From Adiantum capillus-veneris (taxonomy: Eukaryota > Streptophyta > Polypodiopsida > Polypodiales > Pteridaceae), in contig CM043954.1 in assembly GCA_014529385.2 (NCBI GenBank), positions 99,408,747 to 99,472,746 of the forward strand: a stretch of DNA of 64,000 nucleotides, read 5' to 3'. Positions 1 to 11,446 of this stretch are shown piece by piece. The translations under genes and the position numbers were made by a program. The first letter of the stretch is position 1; every line of letters starts with the position of its first letter. The notes below the pieces were generated by a model. The model worked only from the letters and a program-made list of their open reading frames with translations, searched no databases and was not told where the DNA came from.

Positions 1-108
1 AGTTATGGACTGAGGGTCCGGTGAGGGGTAAAAAAAAAGAGAACGTAAAATGAACAAAGCCTAAGGAGGGGTAGATGGGGAGGGGGGCGGTTTGGGAGTT
101 CGAAACTC

Positions 109-465
109 CTAGATAATGGCTTTGCCTAATTTGTAAACTGCCCATTTTCCTACAGTGCGCACCTCTCGCATCTTTTGTAGTTCTACTTTCTTCTGCTTGA
201 GTTGGGCGGGAGTGAGGTCTTTTGCAAACCAGATTTTGGTGTCTTTAAGAAGCCTCAATTGCTGGAGGAGTCTGATTCGGTCCGCCTTGGACTTGAAAGT
301 GATGATTGCATGGTTAATACGATGCTTGTGTGCAATGGAGCTGATTGTGGATGGATCCATTGTATCATGTGGGTTGTTGATTGGATACGGGTAAAGGACT
401 CGTGGTCGATGAGCTATATAAAACAATATTTTTCTACCCATTTTGGGGATCTTTTTCCATACCAA
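109..465 (-). pseudogene. LINE-like ORF1/RNA-binding fragment (tentative)
   Basis: An open frame of 118 codons on the minus strand. Its C-terminal half has the look of the RNA-binding region of plant LINE-type ORF1 proteins: a stretch AIITFKSKADRIRLLQ (about residues 53-68), then a loop with KDLTP (about 82-86), a Lys-rich helix, and a closing GKWAVYKLGKAII. No reverse transcriptase or endonuclease partner is visible nearby, and no start context or upstream exon can be set, so this is best read as a truncated piece of a retroelement. The link to LINEs rests on my memory of the family pattern rather than on an alignment. A host RNA-binding protein fragment remains possible. Confidence 0.35.
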
Positions 466-466
466 A

Positions 467-506
467 GGGAGGGGTTTGGGGGGGGGGGGGGATGGGGGGT
501 GTGAAG
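467..506 (+). repeat. G-rich tract
   Basis: A run of about 13 G followed by further G blocks (ATGGGGGG, GAAGGGAGG). Low complexity; possible G-quadruplex former. Confidence 0.8.
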
Positions 507-2499
507 GGAGGACTTTTGCTTTTTTGTTCTTGGGAGTTTGTGAGTACCAGGAGGAGAGTTTGTGAGTATCAAGGAGGGGTAGGAAGGAGCATTCAAGGCA
601 TCAGGGGATTAGAGAGTGACTTAATTTTGGGTTTTTTTTTTCAAAGGATTTTAGTTCAAAGTGCATACAGAAGCAAGCATATGCAACTGGATTATAAAAG
701 AGATATCAAAAATCAAAAGTTGAAGCACCTATCACTTGATAGTATCTCTTGTGTCTTGAATTTAAGTTTCTTACTGCTTTAACAATTAATACTGTTCTAA
801 TTTGTAGTCATTCCTCTCATTAATACTTATTTTTAACCTTCATTAAGTCCATTTGCACTCATTTATCTTAGTTTGAATGTCTACTAAGCTCTTGTCTACA
901 ACAAAAATCCAGGTGCTTTCCCGCTCAACCCTAGAGAGCCGCACTCTCTAACAAATTTGGTGGACCCATTGCAAATCTGTCTAGAGTAGACTAAGCTAGC
1001 CATGTTGAAAAGACAAGAGAAAGAGTTGCATGAGGTATGGGGCTAATGACTTCTATTTTGTAGCAATAGTATTCAAATCAAGTGCATATTGTGAATCAAA
1101 ATGTGGGTACCAATCTGAAAATTGAGAACCAAGATTTCAGCAATCTGCAAAAAGTAAATTGTGTGGATTTCAAGAGTAGAATAACACATTAAGTTTTCAG
1201 TATCAGAGTCAACAATGGGACATAGAGAATCTAAAGATCCAGAAGATTGGAAGCCAAAAATGTTACAACAATTGGCTCTTGAAAATGCTAAATGCTCAAT
1301 TTTTGATCTGCCAAGCATTTTTTATGGCTATAATCCAACAGGCTTGGAGTGCTATAGAGGAACTCGAGTTGCATTGGGTGTTGAAAGAGAAATGGATTCT
1401 AAATTTTGACAATTTTTTTATCCCAAATTTTATTGAGCAAGCTTAGGAGCTTCAAAAAAAATATATGTTGGAGCAAGTTTAAAGTTGATGTCATGCAAGA
1501 ACGTTGGTGCAAGCAAAGTGTGTCAATCATAGAAAGTGGTACAGGAAGGTAGATACGGGTCAACAGATCCATGGAAAAGAGCTAGAGCAGTACAAAGAGC
1601 ATATATGGGCAGGCAAGTGGACGGATATATATGTATGCATAATGTAGTTTTTTAGACCATATGGAATCCATTAAGATGGGCTAATTATGTTGGCAGATGA
1701 AGGGTGATTGAACTGGTGGTTTCTTATCCAAATATGTCAGGCGTAAAGTGATAAAGAAGTAGGTCATGATGGCTTGTCAAATAGAACCATGGTGTGCAAG
1801 ATATGGTGCTTTGAAGCTAGAGGTGTTTGCAGATCTGAGATGGACAAGCCAAGTGATGCCAAGTGGTCCGAGCCAGTTTGGAGTTACAGATGTGTAGTGC
1901 TTGATTTATGGAGGCTGTTGGTCTTTTCAGATTCGTAATTGGAGCCTTTTATGTCAAGATATTAGCAGATAAAGTTTTGCTAGGGGCCAGGTTTGTTCCG
2001 GGTTGGTTGCCTTGATTGATGTGCCATCTGATGTTTTTAAAATCTTGACGAGGTTCACAAAGATAGTTTGCATTGTATGGAGCTAGCAAAAAGTGATGGT
2101 GCGTCAAACGGAGTTTGGACGGGCAAGTTATAACAGTTGGAAGTTGACAATGGTGGTGAACTAGAAGCAATCTAATGTCTTTTGCCATTTTTTATCGTCT
2201 TGGTTGGCGGGTGCGAAAATGTGGGTGGTGTTTGCACGAGGCAAGGTCGAGAACCAGGGCTACAAATGGTTCTTTGTGGCTTGGAAACTGGGCAAGTGAG
2301 CAGGAAACGCCAAGGCATTGAAGGGGGAAACAAAGTTATTTTTTTGGAATTGGTTAAGGCTCGCAAGTGGAGGCCTTTGAGGACAAGCGGTGAACTAAAA
2401 GTAGGAGAGTATATATTGTCGTCATCGGTCATGTCTCGGATACACAAATAACAAAAATATAATACGTTAGTTTACAAAAGAAAAGCTTAAACGATGCAA
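507..2499. other. Unassigned, non-coding stretch
   Basis: About 2 kb with only short chance ORFs in all frames. I see no transposon termini, no RNA gene and no recognisable domain. Scattered AT-rich blocks and no strong codon pattern suggest old, decayed repeat DNA. Confidence 0.5.
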
Positions 2500-2536
2500 A
2501 TTAAAAAAAATAAAGCTACAACACAACTCATTAGAT

Positions 2537-3190
2537 CTATCCATATTGTAGACTAAATAAAAGAGTTCCTACAAAAATCAATAGCAATTTTTTATCTTCT
2601 ATGTGAGCTGATGCACCAAAGATTTCTATCTCAATTTGTACTTCAGCATCTTTGTCATCAAACTCCACTTCTTTGTCACTCTCCACATCAACTTGAGTAT
2701 TTGAAAGCTCATTTCTAGGTTGACGCATCTGCTCACCACTGACCTCCAGCTCAAAATCCAAACTCACATCATCCGTCAATTGTACACTTTGTTCATGATT
2801 CTCATTGAACTCAACTTCCAATCCTTCACAAACTTGCTTGCTCTGTGGGTGAGAAACTTGAACAACATAGAGCCAATGCAATTCAAATAGATTTTTTTCA
2901 TCATTTTGTCTCCATAGTGGATCTATTGTGAACACAAATTTTTCACAATGCTACAAAAGTACGAACATATCCCGCACACCTGTCCACACCGGCCTAGAGT
3001 GCACTTGAATCAATACACTCTTATCTTTGCACACAATTGCATTAGGGCCACTAGTAATAACTTTGAAGCACTTGACATCAAAGACAAAAATAACAAACTT
3101 ACTAAAGCTAATCTTCAAGATGTCTTGGATGTAGCTAAAGTATTCTTGCTGGCTAGTCTCTGTGTTTTCATCTCTGGCACTACTCCTACT
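2537..3190 (-). pseudogene. Decayed CACTA transposase, DUF4216 part
   Basis: Read on the minus strand, about 3180-2890 encodes a degraded DUF4216-type domain. YFSYIQDILKISF, VFDVKCFKV and RDMFVLL..HCEKFVF line up with YFGTLQEILRIDY, LFDVQWFKI and RDTFVLPEHCEQVVF of the intact CACTA transposase at 54428-58156. A stop (TAG) lies between VLL and HCEKF. A 132-codon acidic frame follows (2935-2537), matching the acidic tail after the domain in the intact copy. With the DUF4218 remnant at 3773-4295 it forms the 3' half of an old transposase gene. No CACTA terminus was found on the low-coordinate side. Confidence 0.75.
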
Positions 3191-3772
3191 TTCTTGGACA
3201 AATCGTTCCTAATCCCAACTGTCAAAGGTGACCCTTTGTTTGTCTATCTGTTGCACTCTAAAGTGTCTCCCATGCGACCAGAAAGCTCCATATTTGTGAT
3301 AGTGCAGCCACAAAATTAAAACAAACTTAAAGTTTCTAAGAAAATGTGATCATGTGGACTTGGAAAAGGAAGCTGTGAAAATTTACATGCCAATCGTAAC
3401 CCCTTGAGATCTCGTCTTCCTCTTCAATAATCAACACTCCGTTCCTCTTTGCCTCTGAGATTGTCGCATCTGCCCGGTTGGAAATTCAGGTAAGTTTTTA
3501 AGATGATCGAGAAAAGCAAGGTTTCTAGTGGCACGGTTGCGTTTGAATTACACGCAATCTGTCAAGTGTTGTTGCTTCTCCCCTCGTATCTCTCTAGCCA
3601 CTTTTGCATGATGTCTGAGTTGATAAGGAAAAATCTCATAACCTTTTCTCTTATTGTGATATCCATCTTTCTAATGATGCCTTGTCAGTGTGGCTCATCC
3701 CCTGTCACCTTGATGTTGACCTCAGTAGTCCACATTCGGAGATTCTTTGGATTAATTGAGCCCAAAAATTCA

Positions 3773-4295
3773 CTAATGAGAACAAAAGAATCTTTGTACA
3801 AGCCATCCTTCGGGCATGCTACCCTCGGGGTGAGCCCTTTGATGAACAAATCCCTTTAAAGTCTTCATGAATCCCTCCAAGAAGAAAGTCCACCTACAAT
3901 GGACTACCCCATCAATTGCATCTTCATCGACCACATGCACAAGTAAATGCATTTGGATGGTAAGAATGTTTGTTGGTACTTCTCCACCATACACACTTCT
4001 TCAATAGCATTTAAGCGTGCTGCATCAACGCTAACTTTTTTATCTCTTTTGGATTGATCCAATGTACTAACTCAATGATTTTTATAGATTGTTCTTCTAA
4101 TGTTATCTATCATACAATCCTTTATGGCAATTGGTAACATAAAATGTAAAACTTTGTGCTAGTTGTGGGACTTAAGACCACTAAGATTTTCATCGCTAGT
4201 AAAATCCATTTTCAAACATGCATGCACCCAATGGGAGTCTTGAATGAAGATATAGTTTTCTTCACTTGTTGCTCTTGTGAACTACTCAAAGTTTT
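3773..4295 (-). pseudogene. Decayed CACTA transposase, DUF4218 part
   Basis: The minus strand encodes, with stops, VKKTISSFKTPIGCMH, then LSGLKSHN, HKVLHFMLPIAIKDC, and finally ILTIQMHLLVHVVDE and MKTLKGFVHQRAHPEGSM. Each matches in order the intact copy at 55261-56290 (VKEAIRSLRTPTGVMH, LTGLKSHD, FILPVAIEGC, ILTIQVHLLIHIVDE, MKTLKGYVRQKARPEGSM). The intron that interrupts the intact gene between KMCQ and FILPVA is absent here. The catalytic tnp2 region is missing: homology stops near 4295, where the 308-bp tandem array begins. This is therefore an internally deleted CACTA derivative. Confidence 0.8.
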
Positions 4296-5346
4296 GTAAT
4301 AATCTTGTCTTTATTAGTCAATGACTATATATTAGGTTTTTTGAAGTATGTATATGCTATTGAAGTCCGATTACGTTATTTTGCTTTGTTTGCTAAAGTC
4401 CTTTTGCATTTTTGAAGTAGATAAATCATTTCTAAAAACCGTTGTGTTTCTGAAGTTTTTTTTTTTTTTAATACCATTTGTCAGTAGCTATAACAACCTC
4501 ACATTCTCTAGCCATGCCCGATCCCCAGACACCTCGTTCTAGAGGTGCATAAAGTCCAGAACCACCAAATAATAATCTCGTCTTTATTGGTCAATGTTTA
4601 TATATTGGGATTTGACATAAGTCTATTTTTATAATTTGTTTGCATTTTTGAAGTCTGTGCGTGCTATTGAAGGCCGATTGCATTATTTTACTTTGTCACC
4701 AAAGTTTATTTGCGTTTTTAAAGTACACAAGTAATTTCTAAAGATTGATGCGTTTCTGAAGTCTGTTTGTAGTTTTTCTACCATTTGCTGTAAGTTCTAA
4801 CAACCTCACATTCTCTAGTGATGCCCGAACCCCGCACACCTCAGTCTAGAGGTGCACAAAGATCAGGACCAACGGGTAATAATCTTGTCTTTATTAGTCA
4901 ATGCCTACATATAAGGGTTTGATATAAGTTTGTTTTTGAAATCTATTTGAGTTTTTTAAGTCTGTGTGCACTATTGAAGTCCGATTGCGTTATTTTACTT
5001 TGTTTGTCGAGGTTTGTTTGCATTTTTGAAGTACACCAGTCATTTCTGAAGAGTGTTACGATTTTGAAGTCCGTTTGAGGCTTTTCTACCATTTTTTGCT
5101 AGCTCCAACAACCTCATATTCTCTAGCCATTCCCGATCCCCGCACACCTCGGTCTAGAGGTGCATGGAGATCAGGACCACCGGGTAATAATTTCATCTTT
5201 ATTGGTCAATGCCTATATATTAGGGATTTAACATAAGTGTCTTTTGAATTCTGTTTTCATTTTTTAAGTATGTGTTCGCTATTGATGTCCGAATGAGTTA
5301 TTTTACTTTGTTTGTGAAAGTTAGTCTGCATTTTTAAAGTACACAG
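4293..5346 (+). repeat. Tandem array, about 308-bp unit
   Basis: An imperfect tandem array anchored on GTCTTTATTGGTCAATG at about 4307, 4580, 4887 and 5195, giving spacings of 273, 307 and 308 bp; the last copy is partial. Each full unit has ACCTCACATTCTCTAG, a CACACCTCGGTCTAGAGGTGCA block and several 'TTTTGAAGTnNNT' blocks. A single copy of the core (about 112 bp) occurs at 58241-58353 just upstream of the intact CACTA transposase start. The array thus looks like an amplified transposase 5' region. Confidence 0.85.
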
Positions 5347-5413
5347 GTTTTGCATGTAATGAGATGCAGTCTCTTGACACATGATTGTGTGATCACACAA
5401 ACTTGAGCACCTT

Positions 5414-6326
5414 TGTTAGTAGCAAGCTAACTCGGATAACATTTTTTGGAGCTTTCATTGTAAAACATCTATTATTTTGATGAATCAAGAATATTGTAAC
5501 TCCTAGTTTCTGGATAAAGATTGTAATTGATAAGCTGGTGCTACAAGCTTCCTGATTATATCAACGTGTCTTTAGTAAGAGCTCCCAAATTATTAGTTTT
5601 GACCACCAAAAACCTTGGCTAAGGTATAAAAGTCATTATTTGTAAGTTTTTTTAGAAGTTTTAATGGATAATAGAAACACAGCATGAGCTAACGATGCTC
5701 ACTTGTCTCCTTCTTGTGCTTCATACTCCCTTCTCGGTTGTCACATTGCAGTGCAATCTGTTGCATTGCAATTGCTGGGTAAGAGCTCTACGCATTGACG
5801 TAAGCATTTCATGGTAATCTGTACATTTTGGCATCATCAACCCGCGGCCTAATTTCATTGTAAGTAGAAATTTAAGCTTTAAAATCAAAAACTAAGTATA
5901 GGCGGGGTAGTGGGACATCATTGCCAAGCATTTAGATGCATTCTAGGTCGAAAACAACTAGGTAAAAAACTGTTGTTAACAATCATGATTTCTGCACTTG
6001 ACCTAAAGTGAGATTTGAGACCATAAGCATGTGTGCTTAGGTCTTATAAACATTTCCTAGAAGTTCTGTAACGTTTGGTTGTCGTTTGATGATGTAACGG
6101 ATGTGATTTGTTTGTCGATGAGCAATTAGCTTTTGGTGATTTCTATCATTTGAGTGTAGCTTGAGTTAGATGCGAGTTATTTGTTGTTTTCCAAGAGATA
6201 GACAACCTCTTGCAGCCTATGTGCACTAGTCGAGTCAGCTTTGTTCCATGGATTGACAATTATATTCGTGGTTCTCGCTATGTCTGCAACAATAAGGTAG
6301 GAGTGAGGTTAGACACCCATCCCACA
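5414..6326 (+). repeat. LTR of Ty3 family B (copy B-prime)
   Basis: Starts TGTTAG and ends CCCACA, two bases before a tRNA-Asp-type primer site. It is homologous over its full length, in opposite orientation, to 38869-39783. Shared blocks include CAAAAACCTTGGCTAAGGTA, GTAAGAGCTCTACGCATTGA and GCATTTAGATGCATTCT. The two copies differ by many substitutions and small indels, so the insertion is old. Confidence 0.75.
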
Positions 6327-6328
6327 TT

Positions 6329-6346
6329 TGGAGCCGTTGTCGGGGA
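6329..6346 (+). other. Primer binding site, tRNA-Asp type
   Basis: TGGAGCCGTTGTCGGGGA, two bases after the LTR end. It resembles the TGGCGCCGTTGCCGGGGA site used by many plant Ty3 elements, with two differences, so it is a decayed site complementary to the 3' end of tRNA-Asp. Confidence 0.65.
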
Positions 6347-6804
6347 TCGAAGACACCTAAACTAGGGAAAAACACACACGTTATGTGAAGTTATCCTTTA
6401 AATTTCTTTAGGATCTTCTAGAGTCAAAACTTTCTTTTTAAGACCGCATAGCTTAAGATTGTCGTCTTTTGTTGTGTAGAGATAGCTTGGAAGTAGGTCG
6501 TACTTGCTAATTAGTAACTTTTAGGATTGTGGAATAGTAGGATAAGATTAGGATTTTGAGAATGATTGATGGACGAGACAAGTCTTAAGATCAAGGCTGA
6601 AAAAACCATAAAAAATAAGAAAATGAGTGTTTGTGGACACTTTCCACAACCCCACTGCAGTAGAACCTAGGAGTAGGCTAAGTAGAATCCGAGGTGGATT
6701 TTAGAACATTGCTCGCTCCAAAAGAATCAATTCCGAGTTGTTTCTGTGAAGTTGCAAAATTTTAGGTCTACGGCTAGAAATAGCACAAGAAGACTGTCAA
6801 TCAC
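6347..6804 (+). other. Leader remnant of family B
   Basis: Matches, inverted, about 38400-38845 of the second B copy (for example CAACCCCACTGCA, GGAGTAGG, GAGGTGGATTT). Homology ends near 6804, where family A LTR sequence begins. No coding frame is visible. Confidence 0.65.
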
Positions 6805-6810
6805 TCAGGT

Positions 6811-7429
6811 TATAAGCTACGACTCCCATTTAATACACTTTTTCCAATCTGGATTGGAACCTTGTGTTAAAAAATCATCAAAATAGGATATAAATTTGAC
6901 AACAAAAGTATTTTTGTAGTCCCCTTAGCTTAGACTTCCATTCACTGGACACGTCATGAAATATGAAAGCATGACATTGCCCCTTGAAAAACATTTGTAA
7001 TCATGCTTGCAATAATGCATTAAAATAGGTGTATCTTTGAGAATCATGTAAGCTAGTGTCCGACTAGGATTTGATTCCTTCCTAATAGCTATTAAAAAGA
7101 AATATAAGAAAAATATGAAAAATACATCGAATATATATATATTGAAAGTTACCCTAGATATAGGATTTAGCAAGGATATGAGATACTTATGAGATAGTAG
7201 AAAGAAAGAACCAATGCTTTTTGCCCCAAGTTAAAGAGGCGGAGCTATTGACGCTTTTTTCATAGTACTTTTTGATGGTAAAGTAAGAATATGTTACCCT
7301 TGAGATAAATAATAGGATAAAATAGAAATCTTATTATTATACTTAGATATGCATATGTACACTATAGGAAATATACTTATGTATCTAAAAAGTTGCAAGA
7401 TAGATCTTGTAGCATTCGTTTCCACTACA
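6811..7429 (-). repeat. Partial 3' LTR of Ty3 family A
   Basis: Homologous in direct orientation to 41506-42138, including GGATTGGAACCTTGTGTT, AAATATGAAAGCATGACATT and TAAAGAGGCGGAGCTATTGA. On the minus strand it starts TGTAGTGGAAAC directly after a polypurine tract (AAGAGGGGGTGG, 7431-7442). The far end is cut at about 6805 by the junction with the B leader, so the TATA-containing part of this LTR is missing here. Confidence 0.7.
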
Positions 7430-7487
7430 TCCACCCCCTCTTAAACTGAACATCCTCTAGTGTGTGCCACATTTGACCTTTGCAAGA

Positions 7488-8600
7488 TCAGTCCTCTTGT
7501 AGGTCTTTCATGATTTCATCTTCATTGATAGATTCCAACGGTTCATCTTCACTATGATCTTCACCTGTGTTTTCCTCTTCCGCTTTCTCAATATCTTCTG
7601 TATCACTGTCTTCTCTTGTCTTAAACACTTTGATCCTTTTACCTCCATCTAGTTTAGAAAAGCTGTAAGTAGCATTTTCATGCACATTCTTTACAACATA
7701 CGGTCCAAACCATCTTTTTGAGAACTTCCACATGACTGTGTATTTGTTATCAAGGCTACTATCATGCACTAAAAACCTAGTCACCTTTGTCAATTGCTTT
7801 GCTTTTTAGGCGATGTCGCTTATCAACGTAGTCCTTTTTTTTCAACCTTGCATTTTTGAGTCGTTCTTTTGCAGCCTCAATGTCTCCACGCCTTCTCCCT
7901 AGTTGCTTATGCATAAAGCAAGGAGACATTCCCTGCTAAGCCCCTCTTGCCAAGGTAGTACATTCCATGTGGGAATTGTATCTTCAATTGGAATCACTGG
8001 CTTTTGACCCAACACTGAGCTATGTTGTTGTACGATCAACCCATAAAGCATAAGGTAACAATTTTGGCTACTTGTGAACTCTTCCTTCGGAAGCCTTGGC
8101 CAAAGCGTTGATGATAGGAGGATGCCCTCTTTCACTCTTTCCATTGCCTTCAGGGTTGTAAACTATAGTAAGAGAAATCTTGATTCCTAATCGGGAAAAG
8201 ATCTCCCTCGCTTCCTCGACATCCAGTTCACCTCTGTCTGTAGTGATCTTTCCCACACAACCATAATGGCAAATCACTTCATCAAGAAGGAATTTTCACA
8301 CAGATTTCCTGGTTTTAGCTCGTAATGCTTTCCCTTCAACCTGATTAGTTAGGTCCTCTCGTGCAAGAACTAAGTATCTCATCTGCCAAAGTCTTAAAGG
8401 CAATGTGACTACATCCACGACCCATTTATAGTGCATGGCTAGTGGGTATGTAGGGTGCAGTTCATCATGATGTTGGACATTTGAATACATTTGACAAGTT
8501 ATACATGACTCTATAAATTGAGATACATCTTTATACATACCCTTCCACCAATATTTTTCTTTCAACTTGGAGAAGGTTGCCCACACACCCCTGTGTCCAG
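7488..8600 (-). pseudogene. Integrase of Ty3 element A
   Basis: Pieces of a retroviral-type integrase, which joins element cDNA to host DNA. In order on the minus strand: a zinc-binding-like segment KYWWKGMYKDVSQFIESCITCQ (8586-8460), a catalytic core with Asp in WVVDVVTLP and TTDRGE and Glu in GNGKSERGHPP, and a C-terminal domain (7793-7488) with KRWFGPYVV and an acidic tail of Glu/Asp. A stop separates core segments near 8296, and the second segment breaks at 8068-8100, so the protein is dead. Downstream come the polypurine tract and LTR, the usual Ty3 order. Confidence 0.75.
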
Positions 8601-8650
8601 CCCATAAACGCTCATGAAACTCTTACATGAGTTTTACTTGAGTCTCTTTT

Positions 8651-9390
8651 TTACATATAACCCTTTGTGGTGTACCACCTTTGTTTATGATGCTTCCACA
8701 AGTAACCATCCCACAAAAAGTACTTGTATGCTTTCCTGCATATCCTCCTAAATTCTTGCTCATACCAATCATCGTGTTTTGTTAGAGTACTCAAGTAGAT
8801 TCTGATAAGAATCCAATCACCTTTGTAAATATCTTTCAAGAACAATTCAAGCGGATTAGTCGTGCATACATTGTTACCTTTGACATGAGAGATAGAATAG
8901 AACTTTGTGCCCACATCATATTCCTCATAAATCATATGTGACTCATCTTCATACCTTGCCCTTGACAACATAACTTCCACTGTATTTTCTTTACCTACAA
9001 TGTGCGTAAACTGGGGATTTAATGATTTAATGCAAGAAATCCACCGCAACATAGCAATGCTTGGCGTTGAGTAGCTTGTAATCATCCCAAGAAGTGGTAG
9101 ACAATCTGTTTCTACAACCACACCTGCACCAATTAGGTACTCTTTCCCATTTTTCAAGGCTATAACCATACCCCATAAGTCTCTCTTAATCTAAAAGGAT
9201 GGTTTCTTTGGTGAGCACTTCGTACCGTTGCTCCAAATCTCACCACATACCTGTGTTCTTCTTCGTCATCTTGCCCTATTGCCCATCTAATTCTTGTAGT
9301 ATTGGTGTCTACTTTCACAATTACTGACCTTTGACACTCGTACTCTACCTTTCTCAAAGTTGGTGCTAGCTACAACAACTCCTTTAGCTT
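8651..9390 (-). pseudogene. RNase H region of Ty3 element A
   Basis: Two minus-strand frames (9357-9160 and 9169-8651) hold a broken RNase H-like segment. Recognisable parts are VIVKVDTNTTRIRWAIGQ, then VVVETDCLPLLGMI and WISCIKSLNPQFTHIVGKENTVEVMLSRARY, equivalent to the connection between RNase H and integrase in this Ty3 type. It lies between the reverse transcriptase and integrase pieces in the right order. A frameshift near 9165 and lost acidic residues mean it is non-functional. Confidence 0.6.
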
Positions 9391-9552
9391 TTTCATGGAT
9401 TTTACATGTGCTTCTGTCCATTCAAACTTTTGATTCTTTCTAAGCAATTGTGATAAAAGTAATTGATAAAGAGGATCAGCTACATGTGCATACGTGGAAT
9501 CCAAATAACATAAAAGACACATGCTTCTAGAAACATTCTAACCTCAATCATG

Positions 9553-10478
9553 CTAGTGCATGTTTCTTTCATTCTTTGGATGATCTACCTTTGTTGGACA
9601 AGGTTTCCTACCATATGGCTTGCACATGTGCCCCACAATGAGCACTTCATTGACACCAAACATAGACTTTTTTCCTAACAAAGTAAGAATCACTTCTTCC
9701 AACCTAGACAAAATTTTATCACAATCAATTATGTGATTTGCCACAAACCTGCAACATCCTAAGATCCAAAGATTCATCTTTCTCACTTTCTTCACATCCT
9801 TTGATAGGAAAATCATCAATGAAAGGAATTTTGATTTGAGGAATAAAGTCATGTAGGACCTTATTCATCCCATTCATCATATGTGCAACCAAGTAGGTTT
9901 CTCCCTGCAGCAAGGTACACATCCTTACCAAACCTAATGGTGTCCTCATGGTTGTCAAGTCTTTGATTTCAATTGAAAGATAAAATTGATCATACCCTGA
10001 GTAGAGATCCCCCATCAAGTAGATTGTCCTCCCATCAAACACCTCTACCTACATTTTGATTGTCAACTTGTTCACTAGTTTCATATCTTGGATGAAGCAC
10101 AGAGCACCATTCTTCTTTGGAATTGTGATTGAGTATGGAGGACAATAAGGCTCCAAAATTCCCATTTTGATATTTTCATTCAATAACTCTACTAATTTAG
10201 GCAAATAAGCCTTTGGAACCGAAATAGGCCACAAATTCCAAGGCACATGAGGTGTTGTAAAAATTACCATAGGAGCTACCATGCTTTGAAAGAATTTCTT
10301 TAAAGCATTTTGTTTCCTCCTGTGTTTGAAACTCCTCGCAACCAATTTGCAACTCTTGAAAATACTCCTTTGTGAAGGTGTGCCCAATCTTTTTAGAACT
10401 CCTCAAACTTGGTTGCAAACAAGCCTGCTCAATCTTTTTCCTATTTTTGGGTGGTAAGGGTGAAGCTATTGGTTTCAC
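9553..10478 (-). pseudogene. Reverse transcriptase of Ty3 element A
   Basis: RNA-dependent DNA polymerase remnant. Visible are VELLNENIKMGILEPYCPP, TIPKKNGALCFIQDMKLVN, LMGDLYSGYDQFYLS with the first catalytic Asp, MRTPLGLVRMCTL, and FIDDFPIKG at the YXDD position. Frames 10478-10197, 10387-10049, 10042-9725 and 9852-9553 overlap in different phases, so there are several frameshifts. A family distinct from chromoviruses is suggested by the FIDD-PIKG motif and by the NPEGNGKSERGH integrase motif. Confidence 0.75.
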
Positions 10479-10906
10479 GTTCTTTGCTACACTCTTGTAT
10501 TTAATTTCAACATGGACGTTTGGGCCAAATGTTTGCTTGAAACATTGGTTTTATTTAAAGGCTTCTATGATGATACATTTCCATAGATCATACTTCCACA
10601 ACTTCATTTTCGAGATGAAAACTAGACTCCATTATAGCATCAAGCTCACCATTAGTATCTACAAAAGAAACTTGCTCACACAAACCCAAAAAAAATCAGT
10701 AGGCTCTAGTAACCCACTATCTTTCATGCCTATTTGTACATTATGTACATATTGCCTCTCACATCTCTTCAAATCTTCAAGTTTTGTAAAACATATTGAT
10801 CCATTCCTTGTTACCAAGGAGCCCATTGAGAAAGTTTCACTTATTTTTGGATCAGGCAAGACCCTTTTTCTTTCTATACAGCTGCAATCCCGCTTTACAA
10901 TGGTAC

Positions 10907-11400
10907 TTAGCAAAAATCCATCATTTCCGTATGGTCATGAAACTCTTTGCTCACCTTTGGTAGAGAATGATGTTTGAGATTGTCACGATTTCTTCCATGG
11001 TTTATACGAACTGTGAGAAATTGAATAGCACATTTACCATCTTTGCTTCGTATCCTAGCATAAGCTGAACCATCATCCATTGCCTTTATTTCCATTCACA
11101 ATCCCACAATGTAGGGTTGTCCAAGGATACGATGATATGAAGATGTGTCATGTATAAAGAATTTTTGCTCAACCTTTAGATCATCTAATGTAACCTTTAC
11201 ACTTGGACATGCTGCATACAATTCACCTAATGAATTGTTTGCCACTCTGACCATCCAAAAATGTGTTGTATCCATTGGCCATTTGCATTTGTTGTAAAGA
11301 CCTTTTGACATTACATTTATTTCAGAAGCATGATCAATTGAGGCAACAGATGGTTCTTCAAGATCACCTACCTTGATCAATGTCTCTGTAGTAGCTCGTG
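10907..11400 (-). pseudogene. Retropepsin region of Ty3 element A
   Basis: A 94-codon frame (11380-11096) carries the aspartic protease pattern: SIDHASEINVMSKGLY at the active-site position, with Asp followed by HAS rather than the usual TGA/SGA, then VKVTLDDLKVEQKFFIHD and RILGQPYIVGL, a flap and C-terminal ILG block. A stop follows at 11096; the next frame (11095-10907) continues toward the reverse transcriptase. Role in a live element: cutting the Gag-Pol polyprotein. Confidence 0.65.
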
Positions 11401-11446
11401 CCCAATGGCCTCTAAAATAGTGGCTCCTAAGAATACTTTGAGACTC

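Noticed and set aside
2182..2447. Overlapping 90-codon ORFs on both strands
   Set aside because: No domain, no codon signal, no neighbouring element part; likely chance.
3503..3859. 118-codon plus-strand ORF
   Set aside because: Antisense shadow of the decayed CACTA DUF4218 region.
6329..6346. tRNA gene end
   Set aside because: Only the 18-base primer site is present; there is no cloverleaf.
10372..10977. 201-codon plus-strand ORF
   Set aside because: Shadow of the minus-strand reverse transcriptase and protease region of element A; the translation looks like no protein.
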